Origin: Silene conica
Lineage: Eukaryota; Streptophyta; Magnoliopsida; Caryophyllales; Caryophyllaceae
Assembly (NCBI GenBank): GCA_029255685.2
Contig: CM055315.2
Coordinates: 26,417,501 to 26,481,500, forward strand
Direction: 5' to 3'
DNA: 64,000 nucleotides
Shown here: positions 46,912 through 59,620 of the stretch, in pieces
How positions within the stretch are numbered: position 1 is the first letter of the stretch
Layout of the letters: every line of letters starts with the position of its first letter
Notes under the pieces: generated by a model
The model's input: only the letters and a program-made list of their open reading frames with translations
What the model was told of the DNA's origin: nothing
Database searches by the model: none
Program-made: the position numbers and the translations under genes

Positions 46912-49900
46912 CTACGAGCTACTTTGTAACAGACCTAATTCTAAACGAATTTTCTCAAATGGTTCTCTTGCCAAAGGCTTGGTAAAAATATCAGAAAGTT
47001 GATCTTTAGTGTTAACAAAATTCAAGCATATGTTCCCTTTTTCCACATGATCACGAAGAAAGTGATGCCGAATGTCGATATGTTTTGTTCTAGAGTGTTG
47101 AACAGGATTTTTAGAGATGTTGATTGCGCTAGTGTTATCACAAAGAATAGGAACGCAATTAATGTTCATACCGTAATCCCGCAATTGTTGTCTTACCCAT
47201 AGAACTTGAGAGCAACATTGAGCCGCAGCAACGTACTCACTTTCTGCTGTTGATAAAGCTACCGTATTTTGCTTCTTGGAAGCCCAAGAGATGAGACATG
47301 GTCCAACGAAGGTAGCTACTCCAGATGTACTCTTTCTGTCAACTGAACACCCTACATAGTCTGCATCTGAATACCCCGTGAGAGTGAAATTGCAATGTAA
47401 GGGGTACCATAAATACAAGTCCTGGGTTCCAATCAAATATCAGAGAATACGTTTAACTGCAATTAAATGTGATTCCTTAGGATTTGACTGAAACCGAGCA
47501 CATAAGCATACGCTAAAAAGAATGTCAGGACGACTCGCAGTAAGATATAACAATGAGCCTATCATACCACGATATACCTTTTCATCAACACTTTTACCTT
47601 TCTCATCTTTGTCAAGTTTCAAGGTTGAACACATGGGTGTGGAAAATGGATTTGCATTACTCATACCAAATTTTTTGAGCATCTCCTTGATGTACTTCCC
47701 TTGATGAATCATGATACCATGAGAAGTTTGCTTGATTTGAAGGCCTAAGAAGAATCCAAGTTCACCCATCATGCTCATTTCAAACTCCGACTGCATAAGG
47801 TTTGAGAAATAAGCACACAATACATCATTAGTAGCTCCAAAAATAATGTCATCAACATAAATTTGAACAACTAACAAATCATCTTTGTCCGATTTCAAGA
47901 ATAGAGTCTTATCAATTGAGCCTCGTTGAAAACCGTTTTCAAGTAAAAACTTTGAGAGTCTTTCATACCATGATCTAGGCGCTTGTTTAAGACCATAAAG
48001 AGCCTTATCCAATTTATAGACATGATTTGGAAAACTACTATCAAGAAAACCTGGGGGTTGTTCAACAAATAACTCCTCTTCCAAATAGCCGTTAAGAAAT
48101 GTTGTCTTAACGTCCATTTGAAAGAGTTTGATGCCCATATGGGCTGCAAAGGCTATGAGCAAGCGAATGGCTTCTAATCTTGCCACAGGTGCAAAAGTTT
48201 CATCAAAGTCGATTCCTTCTTGTTGATTGTAGCCTTGTACCACAAGTCTTGCTTTTTTTCTTACAATCACACCTGTATCATCGAGTTTATTTCGAAAAAC
48301 CCATTTCGTTCCAATGACTGAACGATCTTTAGGACGAGGTTCTAAATGCCAAACCTTACTTCTCTCAAATTGATTAAGCTCTTCCTGCATAGCAATCATC
48401 CAATCAGGATCAGTTAAAGCAACAGTGATATTTGAGGGTTCTATTTCAGATAAGAAAAAATAGTGAGCACATAAATTGTTCAGTGAGGATCGAGTTTTGA
48501 CTCCCTCATGAATGTTTGTCAGAATGTTATCCATTGGATGAGAACTTTGGTGTTTCCAGCGACGTGGAACAAATGTTTCTGATTGAACATCTTGCTCGAC
48601 TGTTTGATTTTGTTCCACTCTTTCTGTCCTCTGTGTAGCTTCTGGAGTGTTGAAGGATCGTTCAGAACTAAACAGATCGTTAGTCTGTTAAGTTCCCCCT
48701 GTGTTCTGCACCTCTTCAGTATTTCTCTCCTGTGAAGACGAAGGTTCTTCACCTAGTTCTGGGGTTTCATTCCTTATGAATCCAATCTCAAAGTCATCAT
48801 CATCCTGCAAATCAGCATTGAGAATATTAGTTTCATCAAAAATTACATGAATGCTTTCTTCAAAGCACATAGTTCTCTTGTTGTACACTTTATAGGCTTT
48901 ACTCTCATTAGAGTATCCTATAAACACCGCCTCATCACTTCTTGGATCAAACTTTCCCAAATTGTTTTTACCATTATTGTGAACATAACATTTTGATCCA
49001 AAACAACGAAAGTGAGAAATGTTTGGCTTTCGCCCATAAAGAAGTTCATAAGGAGTTTTCTTGTGAACGGATCTGATTGACACACGGTTACGAATATAAC
49101 ATGCTGTGTTCACAGCTTCGGCCCAAAAGGTTCTGGGCAATTCACTACACAGTAGCATGGTTCTTGTCATTTCCTCCAAGGTTCTGTTCATCCTTTCGAC
49201 TACACCATTTTGTTGTGGTGTTCTTGGGGCAGAAAAATTGTGATCAACTCCATGTTTCCTGCAAAAGGATAAAAAGGATTCATTGTCAAATTCCCTTCCA
49301 TGGTCTGTTCTAATGGAGATTAGAGAGTGTCCGAGTTTGTTTTGCAGCCTTTTGATTAAGACTTCAAATTCTTCAAAAGTTTCACTTTTAGCATGCAAAA
49401 ACAAGCTCCAAACGAATCTCGAGTAATCATCCACTAAAACGCAGACATAAAGGCTCCCACCTCGGCTTCTAATCCTCATTGGGCCACATAAATCCATGTG
49501 AATGAGTTCTAGAGGCTTAGTGGTGCTTATAAACCTTTTAGATTTAAACGAGCTGCGAACATGTTTACATCGAGCACAAACGTCACAAACACCTTCCATT
49601 TCGAACTTTATGGAAGGTAAACCATCCACTAAATCAAGTTTGTGCAGTTTGTTCAGTGAAGAGAACCCAACGTGTCAAAACCTCTTATGCCATAAGACAG
49701 GATCATTTTGCATAACTGATAAACATTTAATGGTTTCCCTTGGAATGCTTCCTAGGTCAACCACATAAATGTTGTTAACTCTCTTACCTTCAAGAACAAT
49801 TTCTTTGGTACTTACTTTGATTACATAACAAAGGTTTGCATGAAATTCGACTTTATTCCCTTTGTCACATAACTGTGAAATACTAATGAGATTGTGTTTA

Positions 49901-50115
49901 AGTCCTTTTACCAGCAGCACATCATCAATGGAATGTGATCGAGACTTACCAACTTTTCCAATACCTACAACCTCACCCTTTTTGTTGTCTCCGAAAGTCA
50001 CACTTCCACCATTGTACGCCTTCAACGAGAGGAATTGGTTCTTATTACCTGTCATATGTCGCGAGCAACCACTATCAAGATACCAACGACTGCCTCCTCT
50101 CGCATGGCCCTGAAA
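46912..50115 (-). pseudogene. Copia 2 pol with three in-frame stops
   Basis: One continuous frame from ~50115 to 46912 holds, in order, the protease site (WYLDSGCSRHMTG), an integrase zinc region with CDVCARCKH, the integrase core (MDLCGPM, TDHGREFDN, PQQNGVVERMNR), reverse transcriptase ([30 protein letters not shown]) and RNase H (GCSVDRKSTSG, ALSTAESEYVAA, DIFTKPLA). Stops interrupt it at 49677-49675 (TGA, after WHKRF), 48690-48688 (TAA, between integrase and RT) and 47442-47440 (TGA, after AVKRIL). No frameshift is needed anywhere. It follows gag in a different frame, with the gag stop a few bases upstream. The element cannot make an intact polyprotein. Confidence 0.92.
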
Positions 50116-50120
50116 AGAGA

Positions 50121-52214
50121 TTAGTTAGATGATTTAGGAACCCAAACAAGTTTGGGTCCCTTCTTATTACGAACAAGATCAAGGACATCCTTTCTAATCC
50201 ATATTTTCTTTACGACTCTAATGTTGTGATCCAAATGTCCTAAACGTTTTTTGCAAGCATTAAACACATGACCAGCATTACCACAGAAGTTGCAGATGAT
50301 GTACTCAGGCAAACCTACGTACTTACGTCTCCTGAAGTCTCTATCATGGGGAGCAGGTTTCTTAGCATAAATGAAGTCTCCCTGCTTTGAACAGTCTGGC
50401 GGTGTGTTTAATATTTGTTCAGGATTTCTGGCAGAATGATATTGAGGATTGTTTTGTCTAATGTCAGAACAGGAATCATGCACATTTGAACATTCTGGAG
50501 GAGTGTTTATTTTCTGTTCAGGGACCCAGACAGTACGATATTGAGGATCGTCTTGTCTTGTGTCAGAACATGACTCATAACCTAATCCAAGTTTTTTTGT
50601 ATTCTTAGATTGATTTACCAGAAAATTTAACACAGTGTTACTTCCTTCCCACTTAGCTGCAACGTTTCTAGCATTACTTAAGTCTGTCTCCAAGTTCTTT
50701 ACTTTCTCAAGCAATCTTTTATTTTTATATAGGAGATCATCGTATTCAACATTAAGTCTATCAAGTTTTGAGCAAGTATCAGAATATTTAGTCGACTTAA
50801 CAGCATGTGACTCTTTTAATTCATCAAGTTCTTTAGTAAGGACATCGATCTTATGAATAAGAGACTCATTTTTTGTACTAAGCTCAGATTGAACAGACTG
50901 GTTGACTGTCTGTTTGTTGACTTTCCTTAACTCACGTTTAAGGTCTATGTTCTCCTCCGCTATGCTTTCTATTTCAGATTGCATGATACTCATTTGTTTA
51001 TTCTGTTCATAACTATTATCAAGTGTTTCCTCTAACAATTTCAAGATCTTTTCTTTAGATAGAGAGCGAACTTTAGTTTTGATTAGTGAAAGACTTACCT
51101 CATCCTCTGATTCACTGTCTGATGCATCTGAATGAGCCATAAGACATCTGAGAGTGTCTTCATTCCTCTTTCTCTGAGATCTTGGTTTATAAATAGATCT
51201 CAAGGACACCTTCTCTTCCTCTTTTGAGGGTTCATCGTCTTCTGAATCAGACTCACCCCAAACTGCAACCATCATAGCACGTTTGTACTCTTGTTTAGAT
51301 CTTTCACGTTTTTCTTTAGATTTCTCTTCTTCCCACATAGGGCAGTTTCGAATCTGGTGATCTCGTTCACCACATTTAAAACAGCCCATTTTTGAACCAG
51401 AACGTGATGAAGAAGGTACAGTCTCTCGTTGTTTATAACTATTGACCTTCCCATGATTTTGCTTTCTAATGATATTAACAATACGTTTTGAAAGCAAGGC
51501 AACCCCTTCTTCAAGATCACTTTCATTATCACTTGAAAGGGCATTTAACGCCAATCCCTTAGCTTTGGGTTTCTCATCGGCATCATTTTCAAGCACCAGC
51601 TCATGTGCCATAAGAGATCCCATTAAAGCTTCATAGGTGAGTGTAGTTAAATCTCTTGCCTCTTCGATGGCAGTGACTTTAGCTTGCCATTTCTTAGTTA
51701 AACTTCTTAGAATTTTTCGGACAATGTCCTCAGTTTCAAAAGTTCTACCAAGATTAGAAAGTTCATTAGTTATGTTTGGAAAACGTGAAGACATGCTTTT
51801 AATTGACTCATCTTGTAGCATTTTAAAGGACTCGTATTGTTGCATTAGAATGTCAATACGTTGTTTCTTTACTTGCACAGTTCCTTCATGAGCCAAATCT
51901 AAGCTGTCCCAAATTTGTTTGGCCGTTTTACACCCCGCAATCGGACTTGTTTCAGATTCTCCGATACCGGATTGTAAGAGTGATATGGCTCTAGCATTCT
52001 TTTCTGCCTTTTTGTAATCACTTGCTGTATAGTCCTTTGGTTCCTTTTCACTTACAGCACCATCTTTGTCGGTGGAAGTGATAGAGAGAGGACCGTTTTG
52101 TATGATTACCCAACACTCATAGTCAGTTCCTTGTATGAAATGCATCATACGGTTTTTCCACCAGCCATAGTCCGTGCCATCAAAGACAGGACATTTGACG
52201 GTTGTCGAATTCAT
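50121..52214 (-). CDS. Copia 2 gag, intact
   Basis: The ATG at 52214 (MNSTTVKCPVFDGTDYGWWK) opens a 697-residue frame; upstream codons to 52265 lack an ATG. Residues ~1-230 form the Copia gag body (UBN2/DUF4219-like: YGWWKNRMMHF, AKQIWDSLDLAHEGT, VRKILRSLTKKW). A zinc knuckle CFKCGERDHQIRNC lies at about 277-290. A long acidic and coiled-coil part follows (~310-560, with EEENIDLKREL-like heptads), and a second knuckle CNFCGNAGHVFNAC lies near 638-651. An extended coiled-coil gag with two knuckles is usual for Sireviruses, and gag forms the particle that carries the element RNA. It is the only undamaged frame in the element. Confidence 0.9.
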   Translation of the reverse strand: MNSTTVKCPVFDGTDYGWWKNRMMHFIQGTDYECWVIIQNGPLSITSTDKDGAVSEKEPKDYTASDYKKAEKNARAISLLQSGIGESETSPIAGCKTAKQIWDSLDLAHEGTVQVKKQRIDILMQQYESFKMLQDESIKSMSSRFPNITNELSNLGRTFETEDIVRKILRSLTKKWQAKVTAIEEARDLTTLTYEALMGSLMAHELVLENDADEKPKAKGLALNALSSDNESDLEEGVALLSKRIVNIIRKQNHGKVNSYKQRETVPSSSRSGSKMGCFKCGERDHQIRNCPMWEEEKSKEKRERSKQEYKRAMMVAVWGESDSEDDEPSKEEEKVSLRSIYKPRSQRKRNEDTLRCLMAHSDASDSESEDEVSLSLIKTKVRSLSKEKILKLLEETLDNSYEQNKQMSIMQSEIESIAEENIDLKRELRKVNKQTVNQSVQSELSTKNESLIHKIDVLTKELDELKESHAVKSTKYSDTCSKLDRLNVEYDDLLYKNKRLLEKVKNLETDLSNARNVAAKWEGSNTVLNFLVNQSKNTKKLGLGYESCSDTRQDDPQYRTVWVPEQKINTPPECSNVHDSCSDIRQNNPQYHSARNPEQILNTPPDCSKQGDFIYAKKPAPHDRDFRRRKYVGLPEYIICNFCGNAGHVFNACKKRLGHLDHNIRVVKKIWIRKDVLDLVRNKKGPKLVWVPKSSN

Positions 52215-52292
52215 TTTAAAAAAAGGTAAACTAAAAAAAGGATCAAACTCTTTGCGGTAATGCAATCAAGAGCACGAGGCTCTGATACCAAT

Positions 52293-53415
52293 TGTTGAGT
52301 TTATAGATCCGGTACTTAAGAGGGGGAGAGGGTGAATTAAGTACCCTTTTCAAAATTATAGCAAAAAGAAAGACCACGAATGATTCTGAATTAATACTCA
52401 GGCTAATTAAACAGTCGGATTGTCTGTTTAATACAATACGAATTGTGCAGTATTATTTCTTAGGTCAATTTCGTGTTGAGCAATAACAAAAAGAAACAAA
52501 CGTAAGAAAAAGAATTAAAGTACGAGACACGCGATTTTTAACGTGGTTCGACCTACTCTCTAAAGGTCTAGGTCCACCCCTTTCTTATTATTGATTCCTT
52601 AATAATTAACTCTAATTAGAAGGAATTACCCCACGATCAACCCCGATCGTGCAATCTCGAGTACAACCCCGTACCCCAAAAGTATCCTTGCAAATAAAAG
52701 AAAATTACAACTGAAATCGCTCCTTAATAGGATTCACTAATATGAACAAAGGAGACAATTAAAATTCCTACGAGTATAAATACTTGTAAGAAATAAGACG
52801 GTCTAAAGAATACGGCTTAAGAAGAGTTTTGCGAAAATATGAAGTTATAAACTTTAAGAACTGATTTTTGCAAACAAAAAGCTTTTAGAAAATATGAATG
52901 CTAGTAATAATGAAAGCCTTTTGTACTCTACTTTTTCTCTGCCAAAAAACGTGTATTTGCCTAAAAACTAATGCCTTGCATATATAGTCAATGATGACTT
53001 GTATTTTAGGCAATAGAATAAGGTACACAAAATCTTTCTATATAAGCAAGAGATTATTCTTATGAAAACTTTCTGGAAAAAAACTTTTGAAGAGTTATTC
53101 TTTGAAATAAGCTTTAGAGATCACACGCCTAAAATAAGGCAAATATTTTGAAGAATAAAAGGTCTATTTTTTCTAAAGAAAAAATATTCCTTTATCTTTT
53201 AGTTCCTGAAAAAGATAAGCCGTATTTTGTGAAACCGAATATTAAATACAAGTAATATACTCTTACATTTTTTCTAGACTCGGACAATAAATTAATCTTG
53301 TCAAACTCCGTCATCCGAATCTGAAAGTTCTCAAGCACCTGTCATACATATCTCATATCTATATTAGTATACGAAAGATAAGGAAACTTGTCATCATCAA
53401 CGTAGTGTCTCAACA
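52293..53415 (-). repeat. Copia 2 5' LTR
   Basis: This 1123-bp LTR, the 5' one in element orientation, is followed inward by AT and then the primer-binding site at 52290-52279. Confidence 0.92.
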
Positions 53416-53655
53416 TAATTATATTCAATATATGCATTAAATTAATTCGAAATAATTATATAATATTACTCCCTCCTATTCAACATAACCTTCCCTATTT
53501 CCTTTTTTGTCTAGTCACAATACCTTCCCTATTTCCTTATTTAGTAAAGTTTTTATACATATTTTAATTACCTTACCCTACCACAATACCCACCATACAC
53601 ATATTTTATACTTATTTTAATCACCTTACTCACAACAATTACTCCATAATACATA
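53416..53655. repeat. Right copy of the ~240-bp direct repeat flanking Copia 2
   Basis: This matches 43130-43369. It continues natively into TATTCTCTCCAATTACCCAA (53656 on), the next part of the same truncated MITE, which shows where the left copy was cut. Confidence 0.88.
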
Positions 53656-53868
53656 TATTCTCTCCAATTACCCAACCCCACACCAATACTTTTAAGTTTG
53701 AAATAATCAAAGCTATGTATACTCAAGCTTTCATTTTTTAATATATATGTTGTTTATCCTAACAAAGAGTTGTTCAATTCCCGTAATGGTAGAAATACTA
53801 AGTATTACGAGTATTGTATTAGTATATAACCGACTCATTCTTCCATTCTTTTTCAAATGAAGGGTGAC
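53656..53868. repeat. LTP-gene upstream stub with the gene deleted
   Basis: At about 53690 the truncated MITE (CCCCACACCAATAC) joins directly to TTTTAAGTTTGAAATAATCA, which in intact units (28934 on) lies just upstream of the LTP TATA box. The TATA box and the whole gene are absent. The sequence up to 53868 matches the region between LTP copy 1 and 29111. Confidence 0.85.
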
Positions 53869-55845
53869 AAAGGAGCTGATCTGAGTTAACACCCTCATAA
53901 TAAACTATCCCCAAGCAGAAGGTCATACTAATCGGGTCACCAACATTTTTACTTTTAATCTCACCTTAATTATCTTTACCCAATTTCAACTCATTTTCAT
54001 CCTCCTAAGCAGAACGTCACGACCTAGTATAGGTACTTAAGTATACAATGTCATCATTCCATGCTTTGTTTTCTCCTTTCATTATCTAATAGTTGTAGCT
54101 CACACGCAACTTAATTTCTATCGAAGATTAAGCATTAATTATACTAAAATTAAATAAAGAATCGTTGTCGTAAATTGGGTTCGTAATATATTAGTATCAA
54201 CGAACATTTCCATATATAGATATCAGATTAGGCTTTGTTGCTAATTAATAGATGTTTTAATCTTTAATAAACAAATAATCATAATGAATGAAGTATACAA
54301 GATTTTGAAAGTAAGGGTGAATTTTGGGACGCTATTTGTCATATCATGGTACATATTTATAAAAGATTAACAAATAATTGAGACCACTATAATATTACCT
54401 TAGTCTTAATTATATATGTTTTTTTATTGTTAATAATAAGTATTTTAATCCTTCGTAAACTAGTGATTCAAGACTAATAGAATATACAAAGTCTCCAAAA
54501 TTTTGATCGAAGGGGTGATAATAGGAGAGATATTTGTCATATTAGATAATCAAATTGGAAATATTTGGGTCGAGTTAGGTTAGACCTCATGTGGGATGAG
54601 TAATTGCAGACCCATATGGATCGCGCTAGGTCAACTGAGACACATGTAAGCGGGCCAAGTGACTATCCAACAATATCCTATATCCTAAATTTTTTCCCGT
54701 CCGAACCTCTTTTTTTTTTCTGATACCTTTGTTAAATTAATTTCCTAATAAATGATTATAAATTCGTTTTTTTCCATGTTAAATTAGCTTATAACCATGT
54801 ATAATATACACTAAATTCGTGCATTTTTTTACCGATTTAAAATATGTGTAAGTTTCAGACGCGTGGACTACTATTGACATGTGTTTTAACCTCTTATCAT
54901 TATCAAATAAATAAAACTAAGTTTTAACCCGTGCAAAATTGCACGCCTATAGTTTTAAGAAAATTGATATAATGATTAATATTTAAAAATATTAAACAAA
55001 AATACATTTATACTCTACTTCTTTCATAATGATACTAGTTTAAAACACGTGCAAAAATTGCAAGGGTATAAAGTTTACAAATGTTTTAAATCCGTGACAA
55101 AATGCACGAATTCAGTCTTAAAACATGATAACAATATTTGTAGATCTACTCATTTTAGTGGATAAACTCAATATATATAACGAATTTTTTTAGAGTATTA
55201 TTTTAACGAAATGCTCTAAAATCTACTTTACCGAATTTTATAGTTTATTTATTTTGTTAACTTTTTGTAGATCTAATTTTTTAAATTGAAAATTAAAACA
55301 GTAGTATTTATTAACATATTTTGTTGAGAAATATTTCTTATTCAAAAAAATACTCAAAATTGGTAATATGTCGAAAAAATGTTATTATGATGATCAAAAT
55401 GATAAAGTTAAAAGCTTGTAAAATAATATAATAACGTTATTTGTTTTCGCATATTTTTATCATTTCTATTTTCATTGTCTAATAATATTTTTTGTTCATC
55501 TTTTTAATTTTTTTTTTTTATTATTGATAGACTATTGAGAAAATTCCGCATTTTTATATTTTATTCATTATGCAATATAAATGGAATTGAGGATGGTCGT
55601 TCATTGAAGTTTTGTATTGATTATTCGATAATATTCTATTAACAAAGTTTATTTTTCATAAATTAATTTCATACGTTTTGTGATGGGACAAAAAAAATTA
55701 GTCTTTTCTTAAGTATATACGGAGTATTTTATTTGAAGGTTTAGTTTTAACCGTTTTGTTTATGACTTGATTTTCGCAAAATTAAAATATATGCTTAGAA
55801 CTAAACCATTATTGGGTATATATAAAACGGTTATACTGTATTATA

Positions 55846-56115
55846 CTCCCTCCTACTCATAACTAATGTCTCATTGTCCATTTCGGTTTATTCGTCAAAG
55901 TGTCCCATTTTCCAAATTTAGGCTTGTTTTTTTACCATCCTACCCTTAACTATTTCCATTTATTACCCACCCACCCACCCCTAACCCAACAAATCATAAC
56001 ACTCTCTCTCCAATCTACATACCCGTACCCAACCAAAATATTAAACAACTCCCATAAATTTGGTTCTTTCTTCACAATATATGGGACATTATTTGTGGGT
56101 AGGACTAGGAGGGAG
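55846..56115. mobile_element. Stowaway-like MITE, unit 3 copy
   Basis: The ends CTCCCTCCTACTCATAA and GTGGGTAGGACTAGGAGGGAG lie between TA dinucleotides; a few extra bases have appeared in the right end. Confidence 0.8.
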
Positions 56116-56315
56116 TATTAAATATATTAATTTTGCGAAAATCAAGTCATATATTATTTTGGACCAACATTTTAGACTTTTTTTAAATTTCGAACTATTA
56201 CGCAATAAATTGATAATTATTGTTGGTTATAGTTAATTATGTATTATTTATTGGGAAATTGTTATGCAAAAGTTCCGGACATACGATATTCAAAATTATT
56301 ATATTTTGTTATATA

Positions 56316-56552
56316 CTTCCTCCGTTCTAAAATAATTGACATTTTCGTTTTATGAGATAACCCCTTGAATTCAATTTCTATAAAAATATATTGGTTGAAA
56401 AATTATAAAAATTATATCATAAAATTATTTACGAATAGAGCTTTAATATGAGTATACATTTTAATATATTTACTTATATATTTTGAAAGAAATTGAAGAG
56501 AGAAGTGAGTGTCTCGAAAAATGAGAATGACAATTAAAAAATAACAAGGTAG
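56316..56552. mobile_element. Second Stowaway-like MITE, unit 3 copy
   Basis: CTTCCTCCGTTCTAAAATAA on the left and AAATAACAAGGTAG on the right, with TA on both sides. Confidence 0.65.
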
Positions 56553-58009
56553 TAATATTTATTTTCATATTATACACATTGATAGTTTACACAGTAATTA
56601 AGGTTTACGATTATTACGTAAAACTTTTGATATAAATTCGTAAGCATTAAATTCTACGTAAACAATTGAATTTCGGGTAGTTATTTCGCATCGAAATCAT
56701 CATACAACATTGCGGGTCCCACCAGAGAAATAAAAAAAAACTGGGTTGATGACGTGGCTCAACCGGAGCCTTCTAAATGATCTTGCAATTATATAGATAA
56801 CATAAGATAATCATATTTTTTTATTTAATATACTTTAAACATTAACCATTATGTCAATATTCTAAAAATATACCTGTGTAATTTTGCACGTGTTAAAAAC
56901 TAGTTCTATTATATTAAGCAATACAGTAATAGTATTGAAATGTTAGTTGTATTGTTGAATACTCCATAGTTCTAACGAATCATTCTATTATGTTAAATTA
57001 CTAGACAAGAACTCGTAAATTTATTTTAATTTATTTTTTGTGACATATTGTTAAATTATGATTACGTTGGAATAAATTATGAGATATATCCACTATATAT
57101 TCTCGCTATTAGTATTTTACTTAAATCGATTTACTAGCTAATTGTTCATATATAGTTTCTTTAGTTACTAGTATTGTTTCTTTTATTACATTCATTATTA
57201 CTACGGTTACTTCCAGTACTCCTGCCGTAACTATTGTTACTTTCGCTACTGCCACATTAATATTGATCATTTCACTGCTTCCGTTATTATTTCTATTACT
57301 TTCATTACTCCCGCTCCCTGCTAATATTGTTACTAGCTTAGACTATTCAAATTAGTTATTACTAATAATATTACTTAGTACATACTATATATCCATGTTA
57401 CTACAATTCTTTTTTCAATACTAACAAAATTATGTTTACTATTTAGGCATGCAATATTAAGGGACTTCTATATTTAAGTAACTATATTAAATATATGCAT
57501 TAAATTAATTCGAAATAATTATACAACATTATTTTTTTGGAAATCTAGCTTGATTTATTTACCAGTCAATAGTTTCCAAAATATTACATACTTATATTAT
57601 ATTGTGTAGGTTAAATAATTAACAACTTTATAGAGTAATTAATATACTATAAGACTGGCGTGTTTATTTTAAGAAAAATCATGATATTTTGGTATTCTCT
57701 AAATTTATACTTCAACAAAAACTATAAAATATTTATACTGAAATTCCTTAGCTTAGATCTATCAGATAATACTATTGATTAAAAATTATATAGTATATTT
57801 AATTTGTATAGAGTTATTTAATTACTTAGAATAAGGTTCAACTGATCTGAGTCTTTCATATCTTTTAAGCCCTTAAGCCCTACAACAATCATTAGATCTC
57901 ACTATGTGGAAGGTTGAGATTGAAAGCAAAAACACATTTAGTGACTAGCTAATTAAGTACATATACACAAATTAATTGTCTTTCTCTCTCTAGCCCATAG
58001 TTAATCACT

Positions 58010-59620
58010 TTTTAGTTTAGGAGATTTATTCTTATAACTCCAATGTTGTACAAGTTTTATGAGTGTTACTTTGATATTTTAAGTTGATTTTATGTATAAA
58101 AATTTGAATTTACAATGTTTTAATATTTTATAAGTGTATCTCTAGGGTAAATTGAATTTTTTTAGTCGATTTTAGGTATAAAAAATTGACTTTATATAAA
58201 AAGTAATTTATTTATATGATTTTAACATGTTACGACTGTACATTTAATGTTTTACGAGTATAACTTTAGTATATAAGAGTTTAACTTTCATTTTTTAAGT
58301 CGATTTTGGGTATAAAATTAGAATTGATGGAAAAAAATATTTATATAATTTTAACATTTTACGACCGTATTTTGTTGCTTTACGGGTGTCATTTTAGTGT
58401 TTTAAGAGTGTAACTTTCATTTTTCAAATCGATTTTGGGTATAAAAATTTTAATTCATAAAAAAAATTTGTTTATATAATTTCTACATTTTAAGACTAAA
58501 ACTTTGATGTTTTGTGAGTGCAACTTTAGTATTTTAAGAGTGTCACTTTGATTTTTTAAGTAGATTTTGGGTATAAAAATTTGAATTTATATATTAAAAA
58601 CGTTATTTATATAATTTTAAAACTTTACGACTGTAACTTAGATGCTTTACGAGTGTAAATTTAGTATTTTAAGAGTGCAAGTCGGATTTTTTTAAGTCGG
58701 TTTTGTATATAAAAGTTTGATTTTTTTATATTTTAAACATTTTACGAGTGATTTTTAACATTTTTGAAGTGTTACTTTAATATCTTAAGATTATTTTGTA
58801 TATAAAAGTTTGATTTTATGTAACTTTATTAAATGTTGAATTTATCTAAAAACTTTAATTATAAAATTTCAACGTTTTACGGCTATAACTTTGACTTTTT
58901 ACGAATGTAACTTTAGTATTTTATGAGTGTAACTTTAGTATTTTAAGATCATTTTGAAATATAATGACCGTAACTTTAATTTACCATTGTAACTTTAGTC
59001 CGTCTATCACTAATTAATAGTGTAACTTTGGTCCATTGCATTGAGAGTGTTAATTTGGTCCATTGCATTGAGTGTGTAACTTTAGTTCATTGAGATGTCG
59101 CAGGTTGTTTTAATTTGTTACAAACATCATTTGTTATATTATTAAATTGGCTACCGTACTTAGGTATGATAGTTTTAATTGTTTTCTTATAATTTTATTG
59201 ACTCTCTCGACATTTTGAAAACAAATAATTATAAATTTGATGCTTTGCAAGTCTAAGTTTAGTATTTTAAGAGTTTAACTTTGGTTTTTTTAAGTCCATT
59301 TTGGGTATACAAATTTGAATTTAAAGAAAAAAAATATTTATATAATTTCAACATCTTACTACTGCAACTTTGATGCTTACAGGTATAACTTTAGTATTTT
59401 AAGAGTGTAACATTGATTTTTAAGTCGATTTTGGGTATAAAAATTTGAATTCATAAAAAAAAATTACTTATATAATTTTAACATTTTACGACTATAACTT
59501 TGTTGTTTTGCGAGTGTAATGTTAGTATTTTATGAGTGCCACTTTGATTTTTTAAGTCGATTTTGTGTATAAATATTTGAATTTATATATAAAAAAATTA
59601 TTTATATAATCTTAACATTT
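58010..59620. repeat. Degenerate ~130-bp satellite, unit 3
   Basis: This has the same monomer order as 34290-35890. Spacing between AATTTTAACATTTTACGAC landmarks is about 130 bp (for example 58220, 58350; 59479, 59611). Confidence 0.8.

Larger units (their letters stand above)
43372..53415 (-). mobile_element. Sirevirus-like Copia retrotransposon, 10.0 kb
   Basis: LTRs of 1123 bp (43372-44494 and 52293-53415) begin TGTTGAG and end CTCAACA. The primer-binding site TGGTATCAGAGC is at 52290-52279 (minus), two bases inside the 5' LTR. The polypurine tract AAAGGGGGAATT lies against the 3' LTR, with further GGGGGAA tracts nearby. Gag has a long coiled coil and two zinc knuckles, pol follows, and an extra ORF lies between pol and the 3' LTR; together these are typical of the SIRE/Maximus (Sirevirus) lineage. 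There is no 5-bp target duplication; a ~240-bp direct repeat flanks it instead. By eye the LTRs differ at about 15 bases, with no indels. Confidence 0.9.
53869..58009. repeat. Array unit 3, alpha block
   Basis: It closely matches 7402-11276 at its start and 30096-34289 throughout, with a ~210-bp deletion at 55687 that removes the AT microsatellite. There is no gene. It keeps the empty CACTA 1 site at 57520-57535. Confidence 0.85.
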
